A stretch of 64,000 nt of DNA from JAXDMK01 sp963765955 (GTDB lineage: Bacteria > Actinomycetota > Acidimicrobiia > Acidimicrobiales > AC-14), in contig CAVXYA010000009.1 in the NCBI GenBank assembly GCA_963765955.1, positions 186,001 to 250,000 of the forward strand, in the 5' to 3' direction. The notes under the pieces were generated by a model. That model ran no database searches and was not told the origin of the DNA. It worked only from the letters and a program-made list of their open reading frames with translations. Both the position numbers and the translations under genes were made by a program. Positions 1-7,313 of the stretch are shown here, in pieces (positions within the stretch are counted from its first letter, which is position 1; each line of letters begins with the position of its first letter).

Positions 1-1
1 C

Positions 2-454
2 TCGATCTGGCAGTACCTCGACCAGCTCCGCCGCCAGGAGGACCTCACCATCTTCCTCACCACCCACTACATGGACGAGGCCGAGCACTGCGACCGCATC
101 GCCATCATGGACGTCGGCCGGATCGTGGCCCTCGACACCCCCCAGGCGCTCAAGGCGGCGATTGGCACCGACCGGGTGCGACTGGTGACGGCCGACGACC
201 AGGCCGCGACGGCCGCCATCGCCAGCCGCTTCGGGCTCGAGGTCGTGGCGACGGCCGACGGCCTCGTGCTCCAGGTGGCCGACGGCGAGGCCTTCGTGCC
301 TCGGCTGCTGGCCGAACTGGGCGTCGCCGTCCGCTCGGTGAGCGTGACCCGGCCCACCCTCGACGACGTGTTCATGGCCTACACCGGCCGCACCATCCGC
401 GACGCCGAGAGCTCCGGCCCCGAGATCCCGCCCATGTTCCGGGGACGGAGGTAG
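2..454 (+). CDS. ABC exporter ATP-binding subunit, DrrA-like (5' truncated by window)
   Basis: Only the C-terminal 150 residues are in the window; the frame is open from base 2. It carries the end of an ABC ATPase domain: the switch (H-loop) motif TTHYMDEAEHCDRIAIM, followed by the typical 'GRIVALDTPQALKAAIG' continuation and a C-terminal accessory domain ending in VRSVSVTRPTLDDVFMAYTG. That H-loop plus the 'PTLDDVFM..TG' tail is the hallmark of DrrA/CcmA-type ATPases of ABC-2 exporters (drug, lipid or polysaccharide export). The Walker A, signature and Walker B motifs lie upstream of the window. The stop is 4 bp before the next gene, which encodes the matching ABC-2 permease, so the two form one exporter. 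Substrate cannot be told from sequence. Confidence 0.9.
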   Translation, partial: SIWQYLDQLRRQEDLTIFLTTHYMDEAEHCDRIAIMDVGRIVALDTPQALKAAIGTDRVRLVTADDQAATAAIASRFGLEVVATADGLVLQVADGEAFVPRLLAELGVAVRSVSVTRPTLDDVFMAYTGRTIRDAESSGPEIPPMFRGRR

Positions 455-458
455 CGCC

Positions 459-1424
459 ATGGCCGTCCCGCCGCCCACCACCGCCGCCACCGCGGGCGAG
501 CCGACCCCCCCGTCCCTCGGGCCCCCAACCCCGGAGTCCTCCTCCACCACGGGGACTGCGCCGGCCGCCTCGCCGCTGCCCGTCGCTCCCATCCGCCGGG
601 CGCCGGCGGGGCTGGGCAGCGACCTGCGGGCGGTCAAGATCGTCTGCCACCGCGAGCTGCTGCGGTGGTTCACCGACCGCCGGCGGCTGGTGGCGGGCAT
701 GGTGCAACCCTTCGTCTTGCTGTTCGTGCTGGGGACGGGCCTGTCGCGGGTGGTCGAGCCCGGCACTCAGGGCCTCGACTTCCGCACCTTCCTCTTCCCC
801 GGCGTGCTGGCCACGTCGGTGATGTTCACTGCCGTGTTCTCGGGCGTGTCGGTGGTGTGGGACCGTGAGTTCGGCTTCCTTCGGGAGATGCTGGTCGCTC
901 CCATCAGCCGGACGTCGATCATGGCCGGCAAGTGCCTGGGAGGGGCCATCGTGGCCACCGCCCAGGCCCTGGTGCTGGTGGCGATGGCCGGCCTGGCCGG
1001 CGTGCCCTACGAGCCGATGATGCTGCTGGAGCTGGTGGCCATCCTGTTCCTGGCCTCGCTCTCCATCACCGCCTTCGGCCTGCTGCTGGGGGCCAAGGTG
1101 TCCAACATCCAGTCGGTCATGCCGGTGATCCAGGCGGTCATCACGCCCATGATGTTCCTATCGGGGGCGCTGTATCCCACGGCTGGGCTGCCCGTTTGGC
1201 TGGCGGTGGCGACCCGGCTCAATCCGCTCACCTACGCCGTCCAGCCCATGCGCCACGTGGTGTTCGGCCATCTCGACCTGTCGCCGGCGGCCGTCCGGGC
1301 CCTCGACCCCCCGCTGACGTGGCTGGGCTGGCCGGTGCCGATGGGCCTCCAACTGGTGGTCCTGGCCGCCCTCGGCGCCCTCGTGTTCGCGGTGGCCGTG
1401 GCCCGCTTCAGCCGCACCGACTGA
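459..1424 (+). CDS. ABC-2 type exporter permease, DrrB-like
   Basis: 321 residues. After a Pro/Ala/Thr-rich cytoplasmic leader of about 55 residues (VPPPTTAATAGEPTPPS...) comes an ABC2_membrane domain with about six hydrophobic segments, beginning near FVLLFVLGTGLSRVV and ending with LQLVVLAALGALVFAVAVA. The ABC-2 signature region is visible as REMLVAPISRTSIMAGKCLG, and the 'MPVIQAVITPMMFLSGALYP' segment is typical of DrrB-like permeases. It starts 4 bp after the ATPase stop, so it is translationally linked. Together they make a two-component exporter, probably of a drug or lipid-like molecule. The low-complexity N-terminus makes an internal start possible, but the first ATG has the right spacing. 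Confidence 0.88.
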   Translation: MAVPPPTTAATAGEPTPPSLGPPTPESSSTTGTAPAASPLPVAPIRRAPAGLGSDLRAVKIVCHRELLRWFTDRRRLVAGMVQPFVLLFVLGTGLSRVVEPGTQGLDFRTFLFPGVLATSVMFTAVFSGVSVVWDREFGFLREMLVAPISRTSIMAGKCLGGAIVATAQALVLVAMAGLAGVPYEPMMLLELVAILFLASLSITAFGLLLGAKVSNIQSVMPVIQAVITPMMFLSGALYPTAGLPVWLAVATRLNPLTYAVQPMRHVVFGHLDLSPAAVRALDPPLTWLGWPVPMGLQLVVLAALGALVFAVAVARFSRTD

Positions 1425-1464
1425 CGTCGGACGACGGCGTCCGTCGTCCGTATGCTGTGCCGCC

Positions 1465-2789
1465 GTGGCTGCTCCGAATCGAGCGACCGGGCCGAATCGA
1501 GCGTCCGGGCCTCGGTCCACCGGGCTTCGAGCGACCAGGCTTGCACCCAGCCGGCAATCGTCGCCCGTGGCGGCGGTGCTGGGGCGCCGGAAACCGGCGG
1601 TGCCGGGGCGCCCGAAGCCGGCGATTGCGGATCGCTGGCTTCCGGTGCGGCTCTTCGGTGCCTGCTGGGCGGCTGTCACCCTGGCCACGGCCGCCGGCAT
1701 CGCCAGTCTGGGCAGCTACCGGGTCCACCGGATCTCTCCCCACGCCACCACGTCGGGCCTCCTCGGCTGGCTCCAGGGGTGGGCCTGGTGGGACGGAGCC
1801 TGGTACGTCGGGATCATCCGCGACGGGTACTCCTTCCGTCCCGGACGGATGTCGTCGGTCGCCTTCTTCCCTGCCTACCCGGTGCTGGGCGAGGGACTGA
1901 CCGCATTTCTCCGGGACCCGTTGCTCTCGCTGGTCGTGCTGAGCACGGTCAGCGGCCTGGCCGCGGCCGTCCTCCTGCATCGGTGGTGCCTGATGCGGCT
2001 CGACCCGGTGGAGGCGCGGTGGACGGTGGCCGCCCTGGTCGCCTACCCGTGCGCCTTCTACCTGATGGGCATCACCTACGCCGACGGTCTGTTCCTCGCC
2101 GCCGCCCTGGGGGCCTTCGTCGCACTCGAGAAGGATCGGCCTCTGACCGCGGGCGCGCTGGCCGCGATCGCCACCGCGGCCCGCCCCCTCGGCCTGGCCG
2201 TCGTGATCGGTCTGTGGCTGCGGGCCGCCGAGCTTCGCCGCATCGAATCGGGGCCTCGGCATCGGCAGAGGCCGACGGTCGGCGGCCGAGGTGGCGAGAC
2301 CGGGCGGGGTTGCTCCTGGCGCCCCTCGGGTTGGTCGGCTACTGCGCCTACCTGGGGATTCGCTTCGGGCGACCGTTCGCCTTCGTCCAGGCTCAGGCCG
2401 GCTGGGGGCAGGAGCCGGGACCGGCCACCTGGGCCAAGGTCTCGTGGTTCCGGGAGATGGCCCGTTCCCCCTACCTCGATCCCGGGCACCTCCACCTGAT
2501 CGGCAACGCCGCCGTCGCCGTCCTCGCCGTCTGGCTCCTGCCCCGCGTCTTCCGGCGCTTCGGCCGGGCCTACGGCGTCTACGCCACGATCCTGATCCTG
2601 GCCGCCGCCCTCTCCACCAAGGACTTCATCGGCATGGCCCGGTACGTGCTCCCTGCCTTCCCGCTGTTCGCGGTGGCGGGAATCGGCCTGGCCCGCTCGC
2701 CCCGGAAAGGGCGCGGGGCCATCGTCGTCGGTGTGGTGCTGCTGGTGGTCCTGTCCTTCGTCCACGCCCGGGGCACGCTGGTCTCGTGA
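1465..2789 (+). CDS. GT-C mannosyltransferase, PIG-V-like (frameshifted)
   Basis: A multi-pass membrane glycosyltransferase of the GT-C fold, about 440 residues if repaired. The first part reads from 1465 (GTG) and contains the family pattern GWAWWDGAWYVGIIRDGYSF and SVAFFPAYPVLGE: an acidic residue after the first membrane segment, then 'FFP.YP'. That resembles PIG-V/GPI-mannosyltransferase II relatives of actinobacteria, which use polyprenyl-phosphate mannose. After residue ~262 the frame fails; the remainder continues in the next frame (RWRDRAGLLLAPLGLVGYCAYLGIRFGRPF ... to the stop at 2789). Adding one G to the G-run at 2250-2253 restores one continuous protein. Acceptor unknown. The extreme N-terminus is repetitive and the true start could be nearer 1625 (IADRWLPVRLFG). 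Confidence 0.75.
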
Positions 2790-2811
2790 GGGCTGAATCA
2801 GGCGAGGCGGC

Positions 2812-3633
2812 TCAGGTCGGCTCGGGCCGGCTCATCCGACCGTAGACCAAAGCGGAGCCGACGAGGACGGCGGCGAAGCCGGGCACCAGGACCCAGGTGA
2901 AGGCCTTCGAGGTGTCGAGGTCGTCCCATCCCCGCACAACCGACACCAGGATGAGGACGAGCATCACCATCGCCACCTGCAAGGGGATGCGGACGGCGGG
3001 CCACCCCCGGTCGAACACGATGCTTGCGCCGGCGAGGCCCAGACAGAAGATGCCCCCCGTGCCCCGGGCGGTGAGGGGCGTCAGCATCCACGGCCACTCG
3101 TCGAGCACCCGCTCGGGGGCGAGGAAGAGGAGGAGCCCCATGCCGGTGGCAGCCAGCCCAACCAGGAAGATGGCGGTCCTCGCCGGGTCGGAGAGCTGTC
3201 GGTCGCCGTCCGCCGCCGGTTTCCCCGCCACCCGCCGGTTGGCCAGCCACACTCCGAAGACCAGGAACGGGGTGGTGAAGTACAGGCCCGTCCACAGCCA
3301 GAAGGCGAGGTGGTCGTGGTTGAACTTCTCCCAATGGATGATCGTGTTCATGCCCATGATCGAGGCGAAAGTGCCGACCGGCACGAAGCCCCCCTTGATC
3401 GTCCGCCAGCTGCTGGCCCGGGCCGCCTGCACGAAGAAGAAGGCGCCGCCCAGGTAGACCGATCCCAGGACCATGGGCGTCAGCCGCGGGTTGATGGTCC
3501 AGGCGAACAGGCGCTCGGTATCGGCCGGCCAGAAGAACAGCACCGCGAAGCCCACCACCAGGAAGGGGATGATGAAGATCGACAGCGCCCGGGTGGCGGG
3601 CAGCACCTGATCCTCGTGCGACACGACCGCCAT
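2812..3633 (-). CDS. polytopic membrane protein of unknown function
   Basis: 273 residues with about eight hydrophobic segments arranged as two groups of four (for example LSIFIIPFLVVGFAVLFFWP, MVLGSVYLGGAFFFVQAA, then AIFLVGLAATGMGLLLFLAP, TGGIFCLGLAGASIVF, VAMVMLVLILVSVV, VLVPGFAAVLVGSALVYG). The pattern suggests an internal duplication. A strong ribosome-binding site (GAAGGAGG, about 6 nt upstream) fixes the ATG at 3633. No catalytic motif is recognised. It lies 27 bp downstream of the VWA lipoprotein gene on the same strand, so it is probably co-transcribed with it and could form part of the same envelope assembly. I do not recognise the family. Confidence 0.7.
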   Translation of the reverse strand: MAVVSHEDQVLPATRALSIFIIPFLVVGFAVLFFWPADTERLFAWTINPRLTPMVLGSVYLGGAFFFVQAARASSWRTIKGGFVPVGTFASIMGMNTIIHWEKFNHDHLAFWLWTGLYFTTPFLVFGVWLANRRVAGKPAADGDRQLSDPARTAIFLVGLAATGMGLLLFLAPERVLDEWPWMLTPLTARGTGGIFCLGLAGASIVFDRGWPAVRIPLQVAMVMLVLILVSVVRGWDDLDTSKAFTWVLVPGFAAVLVGSALVYGRMSRPEPT

Positions 3634-3660
3634 GGCGAGCCTCCTTCGCTGGAAGGTGGA

Positions 3661-5469
3661 CTAGAAGTTGGAGATGACGGCGGTGAAGACTTGCACGATG
3701 GTGGTGGGGTTGCTGGCGTCGTAGGCGGCGGCGTTGGTGGCCTCCGCGATCCGCTTGAGGACGGCCAGGTCGGCGTCCTGGCCGTAGGCGATGGGGAAGA
3801 CCCGTACCGGACGGCTCGACTGGCCCTCGCTGCTGGCCCGCAGGTCGGTGAGCAGGCGCTCGAGGTCGCGGTTGCGAGGATCTTCGTTGCGGCCGTCGCT
3901 GAGCAGCACCACGGCGTTGATCTTGGCCGGGTCGTACGTCTCCCGCATCTCGGTGAACGACGCCCCGGTGACCGTGTAGAGCGGCGTGCCCTGGGTGGGC
4001 ACCAGGCTCCGGATCTTGGACGCGATCTGCTCCCGCTGGGCGCCGATGGGGCCGAAGGGCACCAGGTCGAGGTAGTCGGTGGGCTCCTGGGGGCTGACGT
4101 CGGTGGAGAAGATGCGCAGGGCGACGTCGTCGTCGGCCTTGAACTGGGCCAGCGCTGTCACCGCCGCCTGCTTGGCCAGGTCGAGCTTGGTGTTGCCCTG
4201 GTCGTCGGCCTCCTCGCCCATCGAGCCCGACACGTCGATGACCAGCATCACCCGGGCGCTGCGCCGCTGCTCGCCCCACAGCTCGAGGATCCGGGCCAGC
4301 ACCGGCGGCTGCGGCACCTCGAGGATGTTCTGGGGCTGGTCGGGGTCGACCCCGTTGGCCCGGTCGATGGGGTTGCCCATCGCCACCTCGGGGTTGCCCG
4401 GCCGGAAGCCGAACTGCACGACCCGGCGCTGGTTGGCCGGGTCCTGCACGAAGCGCTCGAAGGCCCGCGCCCCCTCCCGCTCCCGGTCGTCGACCCAGGG
4501 GGCGTCGAGGAGGAAGAAGGGGTTGTCGGAGAAGAGCGTCCCCTCCTTGGGGTAGATGGCGACGAGGGGGATCTTGGGCGGCCGGGGCCGCTCGCCCGGG
4601 TCGGTGATCCCGTCGGGGTTGCCGAGGTTGTAGTCGATGACCGACTTCTCCTCGACCGCCACCGCCGAGGTGTAGGTGAGGGCCGTGCCCCGGGCGTCGT
4701 TGCGGTACCAGTTGTTGAGGAACGTCGGCGTGATGTCGCCGTAGTGCACCACCGCGTTCTCGACCCCCCGGGCGAAGGCGTCGACCTCGGGCCGGGCCAG
4801 GTCCTCGGCGGTGAGGTCACTCGTCTTGCCGGTGGCCGCGTAGTACTGGGCGATGGTGGCCGACAGCCCGCTGGTGGAGAAGTTGGGATTGGTCTTGCCC
4901 AGGCGGAAGGGGCCCCACTCGGGATGGCCCTTGCCGCCCCACCCGGCCGGATCCTGGGCCAGCGCGATGATGTCGGCGTAGCCGATGGGCGTGTTGGGCC
5001 AGCCGATGGCCTCGGCCATGGGACGGGGCATGGCGATGACCAGCGGGGTGAGCATGAACGCCTGGGCCCCGGTCGGAGCCATGGCCGGCTGGCCGGCTGC
5101 GGCCAGGCGGTGGTTGAGGATCGCCCCCCAGGCGCTGGACGCGGGCGACCAGATGACGGGCCGGGGCCCGTTGGTGGCCTCGTCGGGCCATCCCTCGGTG
5201 AGCAGCGACATCCCCACGCCCGACGACGTGCGCTTGACCCTCACGAACGCGCACCGGCCGCCGGGCTTGGCCTCGTCGGAGTCGTTGAAGGTGCGGGCCA
5301 GGTCGGTGAGCAGCTCCACCTTCTCGGGGGACACGGCCATGTCGATGGCGGCGCACCCCTTGGGGACGGCCTGGGTGCCGCCCCCGGGGCCACCCCCCGA
5401 TCCATCGCTCGTGGTGCAGGCCGCCGCGGCCATGGCCAGGATCAGCCCGAAGAGGACGATTCGCCGCAT
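3661..5469 (-). CDS. lipoprotein with solute-binding-like domain fused to a VWA domain
   Basis: 602 residues from the ATG at 5469, chosen because it opens a clean lipoprotein signal, MRRIVLFGLILAMAAAAC, and leaves a 40-bp gap to the upstream gene; the ATG at 5547 would overlap that gene. Residues ~35-390 resemble a periplasmic-binding-protein type II fold (e.g. TFNDSDEAKPG, VIWSPASSAWGAIL, GHPEWGPFRLGKTNPNFSTSG). Residues ~405-600 form a von Willebrand A domain with a complete MIDAS DxSxS (VIDVSGSMG), a conserved Thr region (TPLYTVTG) and VVLLSDGRNED. The family is known in actinobacteria as 'substrate-binding and VWA domain-containing protein'. Location: outer face of the membrane. Its ligand is unknown. 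The next gene upstream encodes a second, smaller binding-like protein with the same 'GHPEWGDVKAGHADAASDG' element, so the two probably work together. Confidence 0.82.
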   Translation of the reverse strand: MRRIVLFGLILAMAAAACTTSDGSGGGPGGGTQAVPKGCAAIDMAVSPEKVELLTDLARTFNDSDEAKPGGRCAFVRVKRTSSGVGMSLLTEGWPDEATNGPRPVIWSPASSAWGAILNHRLAAAGQPAMAPTGAQAFMLTPLVIAMPRPMAEAIGWPNTPIGYADIIALAQDPAGWGGKGHPEWGPFRLGKTNPNFSTSGLSATIAQYYAATGKTSDLTAEDLARPEVDAFARGVENAVVHYGDITPTFLNNWYRNDARGTALTYTSAVAVEEKSVIDYNLGNPDGITDPGERPRPPKIPLVAIYPKEGTLFSDNPFFLLDAPWVDDREREGARAFERFVQDPANQRRVVQFGFRPGNPEVAMGNPIDRANGVDPDQPQNILEVPQPPVLARILELWGEQRRSARVMLVIDVSGSMGEEADDQGNTKLDLAKQAAVTALAQFKADDDVALRIFSTDVSPQEPTDYLDLVPFGPIGAQREQIASKIRSLVPTQGTPLYTVTGASFTEMRETYDPAKINAVVLLSDGRNEDPRNRDLERLLTDLRASSEGQSSRPVRVFPIAYGQDADLAVLKRIAEATNAAAYDASNPTTIVQVFTAVISNF

Positions 5470-5509
5470 CGAGGGTCGCCCATCGAGGGCCGCCGCTTCG
5501 GGGGCCGTC

Positions 5510-6499
5510 TCACCGGCGGGCCTCTCGGGCCCGGGAGCGGAGGGCATCGAGCAGGCCCGGCGAGGGCAGCCCGTTGCCGTCGGGCAGACCGTCGCTCCCC
5601 GGCGCCTTCCATCCGACCTCGGTCAGGGTGTCACGGGCCGGATCCCGGACGATGTCGCGCAGGCGCACCCCGCGGTCGCCGGGCGTCACTGCCAGCACCA
5701 CGTCGGCGGTCGCCATGGCTGAAGGGTAGATCTTGGTGAGGGCGGCGCGGCTGGCGGCCCGGTCGGCCAGGCGGGAATCGGCCTCGGTCGTGCCGACGGC
5801 GTCATAGGCGGCCCGGCCGATCGTCAGCATCCGGCCCAAGGGAGACCCGGCGGACGGCTGCATCGGGCGCTCGAGGCCCGCGAACCAGCGTTGGAAACCA
5901 TCCTCGTCGAGGTCGATGGTGGACAGGTCGGTGCGGCCGAACCATTCCACGGTGGCCTGGCCGAGCACGAGCAGACCGATGCCGTCGCTGGCTGCATCGG
6001 CGTGACCGGCCTTCACGTCGCCCCACTCCGGGTGGCCCGGCCAGGGGCGACCGGCGGCCTCGCCCAGGCACTTCCACCCGACCCGGCCTTCGGGGCAGGC
6101 CGGCGCCAGGGCCTCGGCCCGGTCCTTCCAGGCCACGATCACCAGCGGCGACCGGGCGATGGGGGCGGCACCGGTGGCGAACAGGGGACCGAGGGACGAC
6201 GACTGGCGGGCGCCGTCGACGATCGCCGGCCACGGGTCGGCCACCAGCCAGCCGTCCAGCCCGGGGTCGCCGTCGAGCGACCGGAGCCGGTCGGCCGTCG
6301 TGCCCGCGGCCTCGACGGTCACCTCCACCCGGCCGGGGAAGTCGGCCCGCAGGTCCTCGCACACCTGGCCCAGGTCGACCGAGCACACCAGGCGGTAGGT
6401 CTGACCCTTCTCCACCTCCCGTTCGTCGAGACGGCCCCGCACGTACATAGCGCCCGCGACCATGGCCACCGCCCCCACCACAGCCAGCACCCGGCGCAC
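5510..6499 (-). CDS. membrane-anchored solute-binding-like protein
   Basis: 329 residues with an N-terminal membrane anchor or uncleaved signal (MRRVLAVVGAVAMVAGAMYVRG). The body has the layout of a periplasmic binding protein type II domain: VEVTVEAAGTTADRLRSL, GWLVADPWPAIVDGARQ, ARSPLVIVAWKDRAEAL and HPEWGDVKAGHADAASDG. The last motif is shared with the downstream VWA lipoprotein (HPEWGPFRLGKTNPNFSTSG), so the two are paralogous over this domain, but this one lacks VWA. Both genes point the same way, 40 bp apart. There is no transporter permease beside them, so a receptor or scaffold role is as likely as import. Ligand unknown. Confidence 0.75.
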   Translation of the reverse strand: MRRVLAVVGAVAMVAGAMYVRGRLDEREVEKGQTYRLVCSVDLGQVCEDLRADFPGRVEVTVEAAGTTADRLRSLDGDPGLDGWLVADPWPAIVDGARQSSSLGPLFATGAAPIARSPLVIVAWKDRAEALAPACPEGRVGWKCLGEAAGRPWPGHPEWGDVKAGHADAASDGIGLLVLGQATVEWFGRTDLSTIDLDEDGFQRWFAGLERPMQPSAGSPLGRMLTIGRAAYDAVGTTEADSRLADRAASRAALTKIYPSAMATADVVLAVTPGDRGVRLRDIVRDPARDTLTEVGWKAPGSDGLPDGNGLPSPGLLDALRSRAREARR

Positions 6500-6563
6500 C
6501 CCCGGAGCGTAGGCCCCAGGTCGCTCGAACCTCCGTCGGAGGCGGCTGGTCGACGAGGTAGGC

Positions 6564-7301
6564 CTACGAGGGCGGGTCGATGTCGATGCCGGTGCTGCCG
6601 AAGTCGGAGAGGACGAAGCTGGCCGTCCGGCCCTCGTTGCTGTACACCATCTGCCGCACCAGCCGGCTGGCGTCGTCGATGGTGAGCACGATCGTGGCCC
6701 CTTGGGGCAGGGTGACGGTCACGGTCCGGTTGCCGGCGGCGTCGGCGTCGGACGGGGCGCCGAAGGCGGAGTCGTCGAGGTTGTCGACCGGCTCGAGCAC
6801 CATCATGACCGGGTCGACCACGTCGACCTGCTCGGCGCCGCCCACCTTCTTGCCCTTGGCCTTCTTGGTCTTGGTCTCGGACTTGGAGAACTTGTCCTGC
6901 TTGGCGTTCTTGACGTGGATCTCGTCGTCGATCACCAGCTGCTCGACAGAGGCGTCCTCGCCCTTGGGGGTCTTCAGCGCGACCTTGGACTTGAACTTGG
7001 GCACGTCACCCGGGTCGTTGGAGAGGTCGACCTCACCCGCGACCTGGCCGCTGGCGGGGTCGGTGGCGCTGCCGACGCCGGCGATCGTCTCCTGGAACCG
7101 GAAGCGCTCCATGCCCCGCACGTTCTCGATCGCCTCCCGGGCGAAGGCGGCGCCGTCGGTGGGCGGCGCCGCGGTCGAGACCACGTAGGTGATCGGCGGG
7201 GGCGCATCGTCGCCTCCCCGGCCCGCGGCCACCACTGCCCCGACGAGCACCGCCGCGGCCACGGCCGCCACGCCCAGGCGCCTGCCAATGATCGATCCCA
7301 T
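6564..7301 (-). CDS. secreted LppX/LprG-like protein
   Basis: 245 residues. Signal-like N-terminus GRRLGVAAVAAAVLVGAVVAAG, with no lipobox cysteine, so it is either secreted or held by the helix. The mature part alternates beta-rich stretches (RFRFQETIAGVG, QVAGEVDLSND, EQLVIDDEIHVKN, ATIVLTIDDASRLVRQMVYS) in the manner of LolA/LppX-type lipoprotein folds that bind or shuttle lipids; a Lys-rich loop (KSETKTKKAKGKKVGG) interrupts it near residue 140. An excellent ribosome-binding site (TAGGAGGA) precedes the ATG. It follows the phospholipase-like gene by 12 bp on the same strand, so co-expression is likely. The lipid-binding role is inferred from fold-like features only. Confidence 0.68.
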   Translation of the reverse strand: MGSIIGRRLGVAAVAAAVLVGAVVAAGRGGDDAPPPITYVVSTAAPPTDGAAFAREAIENVRGMERFRFQETIAGVGSATDPASGQVAGEVDLSNDPGDVPKFKSKVALKTPKGEDASVEQLVIDDEIHVKNAKQDKFSKSETKTKKAKGKKVGGAEQVDVVDPVMMVLEPVDNLDDSAFGAPSDADAAGNRTVTVTLPQGATIVLTIDDASRLVRQMVYSNEGRTASFVLSDFGSTGIDIDPPS

Positions 7302-7313
7302 CCGTCGTTCCTC

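Noticed and set aside
1158..2262. Several minus-strand frames opposite the exporter and mannosyltransferase
   Set aside because: Antisense shadows: Arg/Gly/His-rich products with no motifs, fully overlapping genes with clear membrane-protein patterns.
3310..5739. An 809-codon open frame on the plus strand opposite the VWA lipoprotein
   Set aside because: Low-complexity composition typical of antisense shadow frames; the minus strand carries the lipobox, MIDAS and binding-protein motifs.
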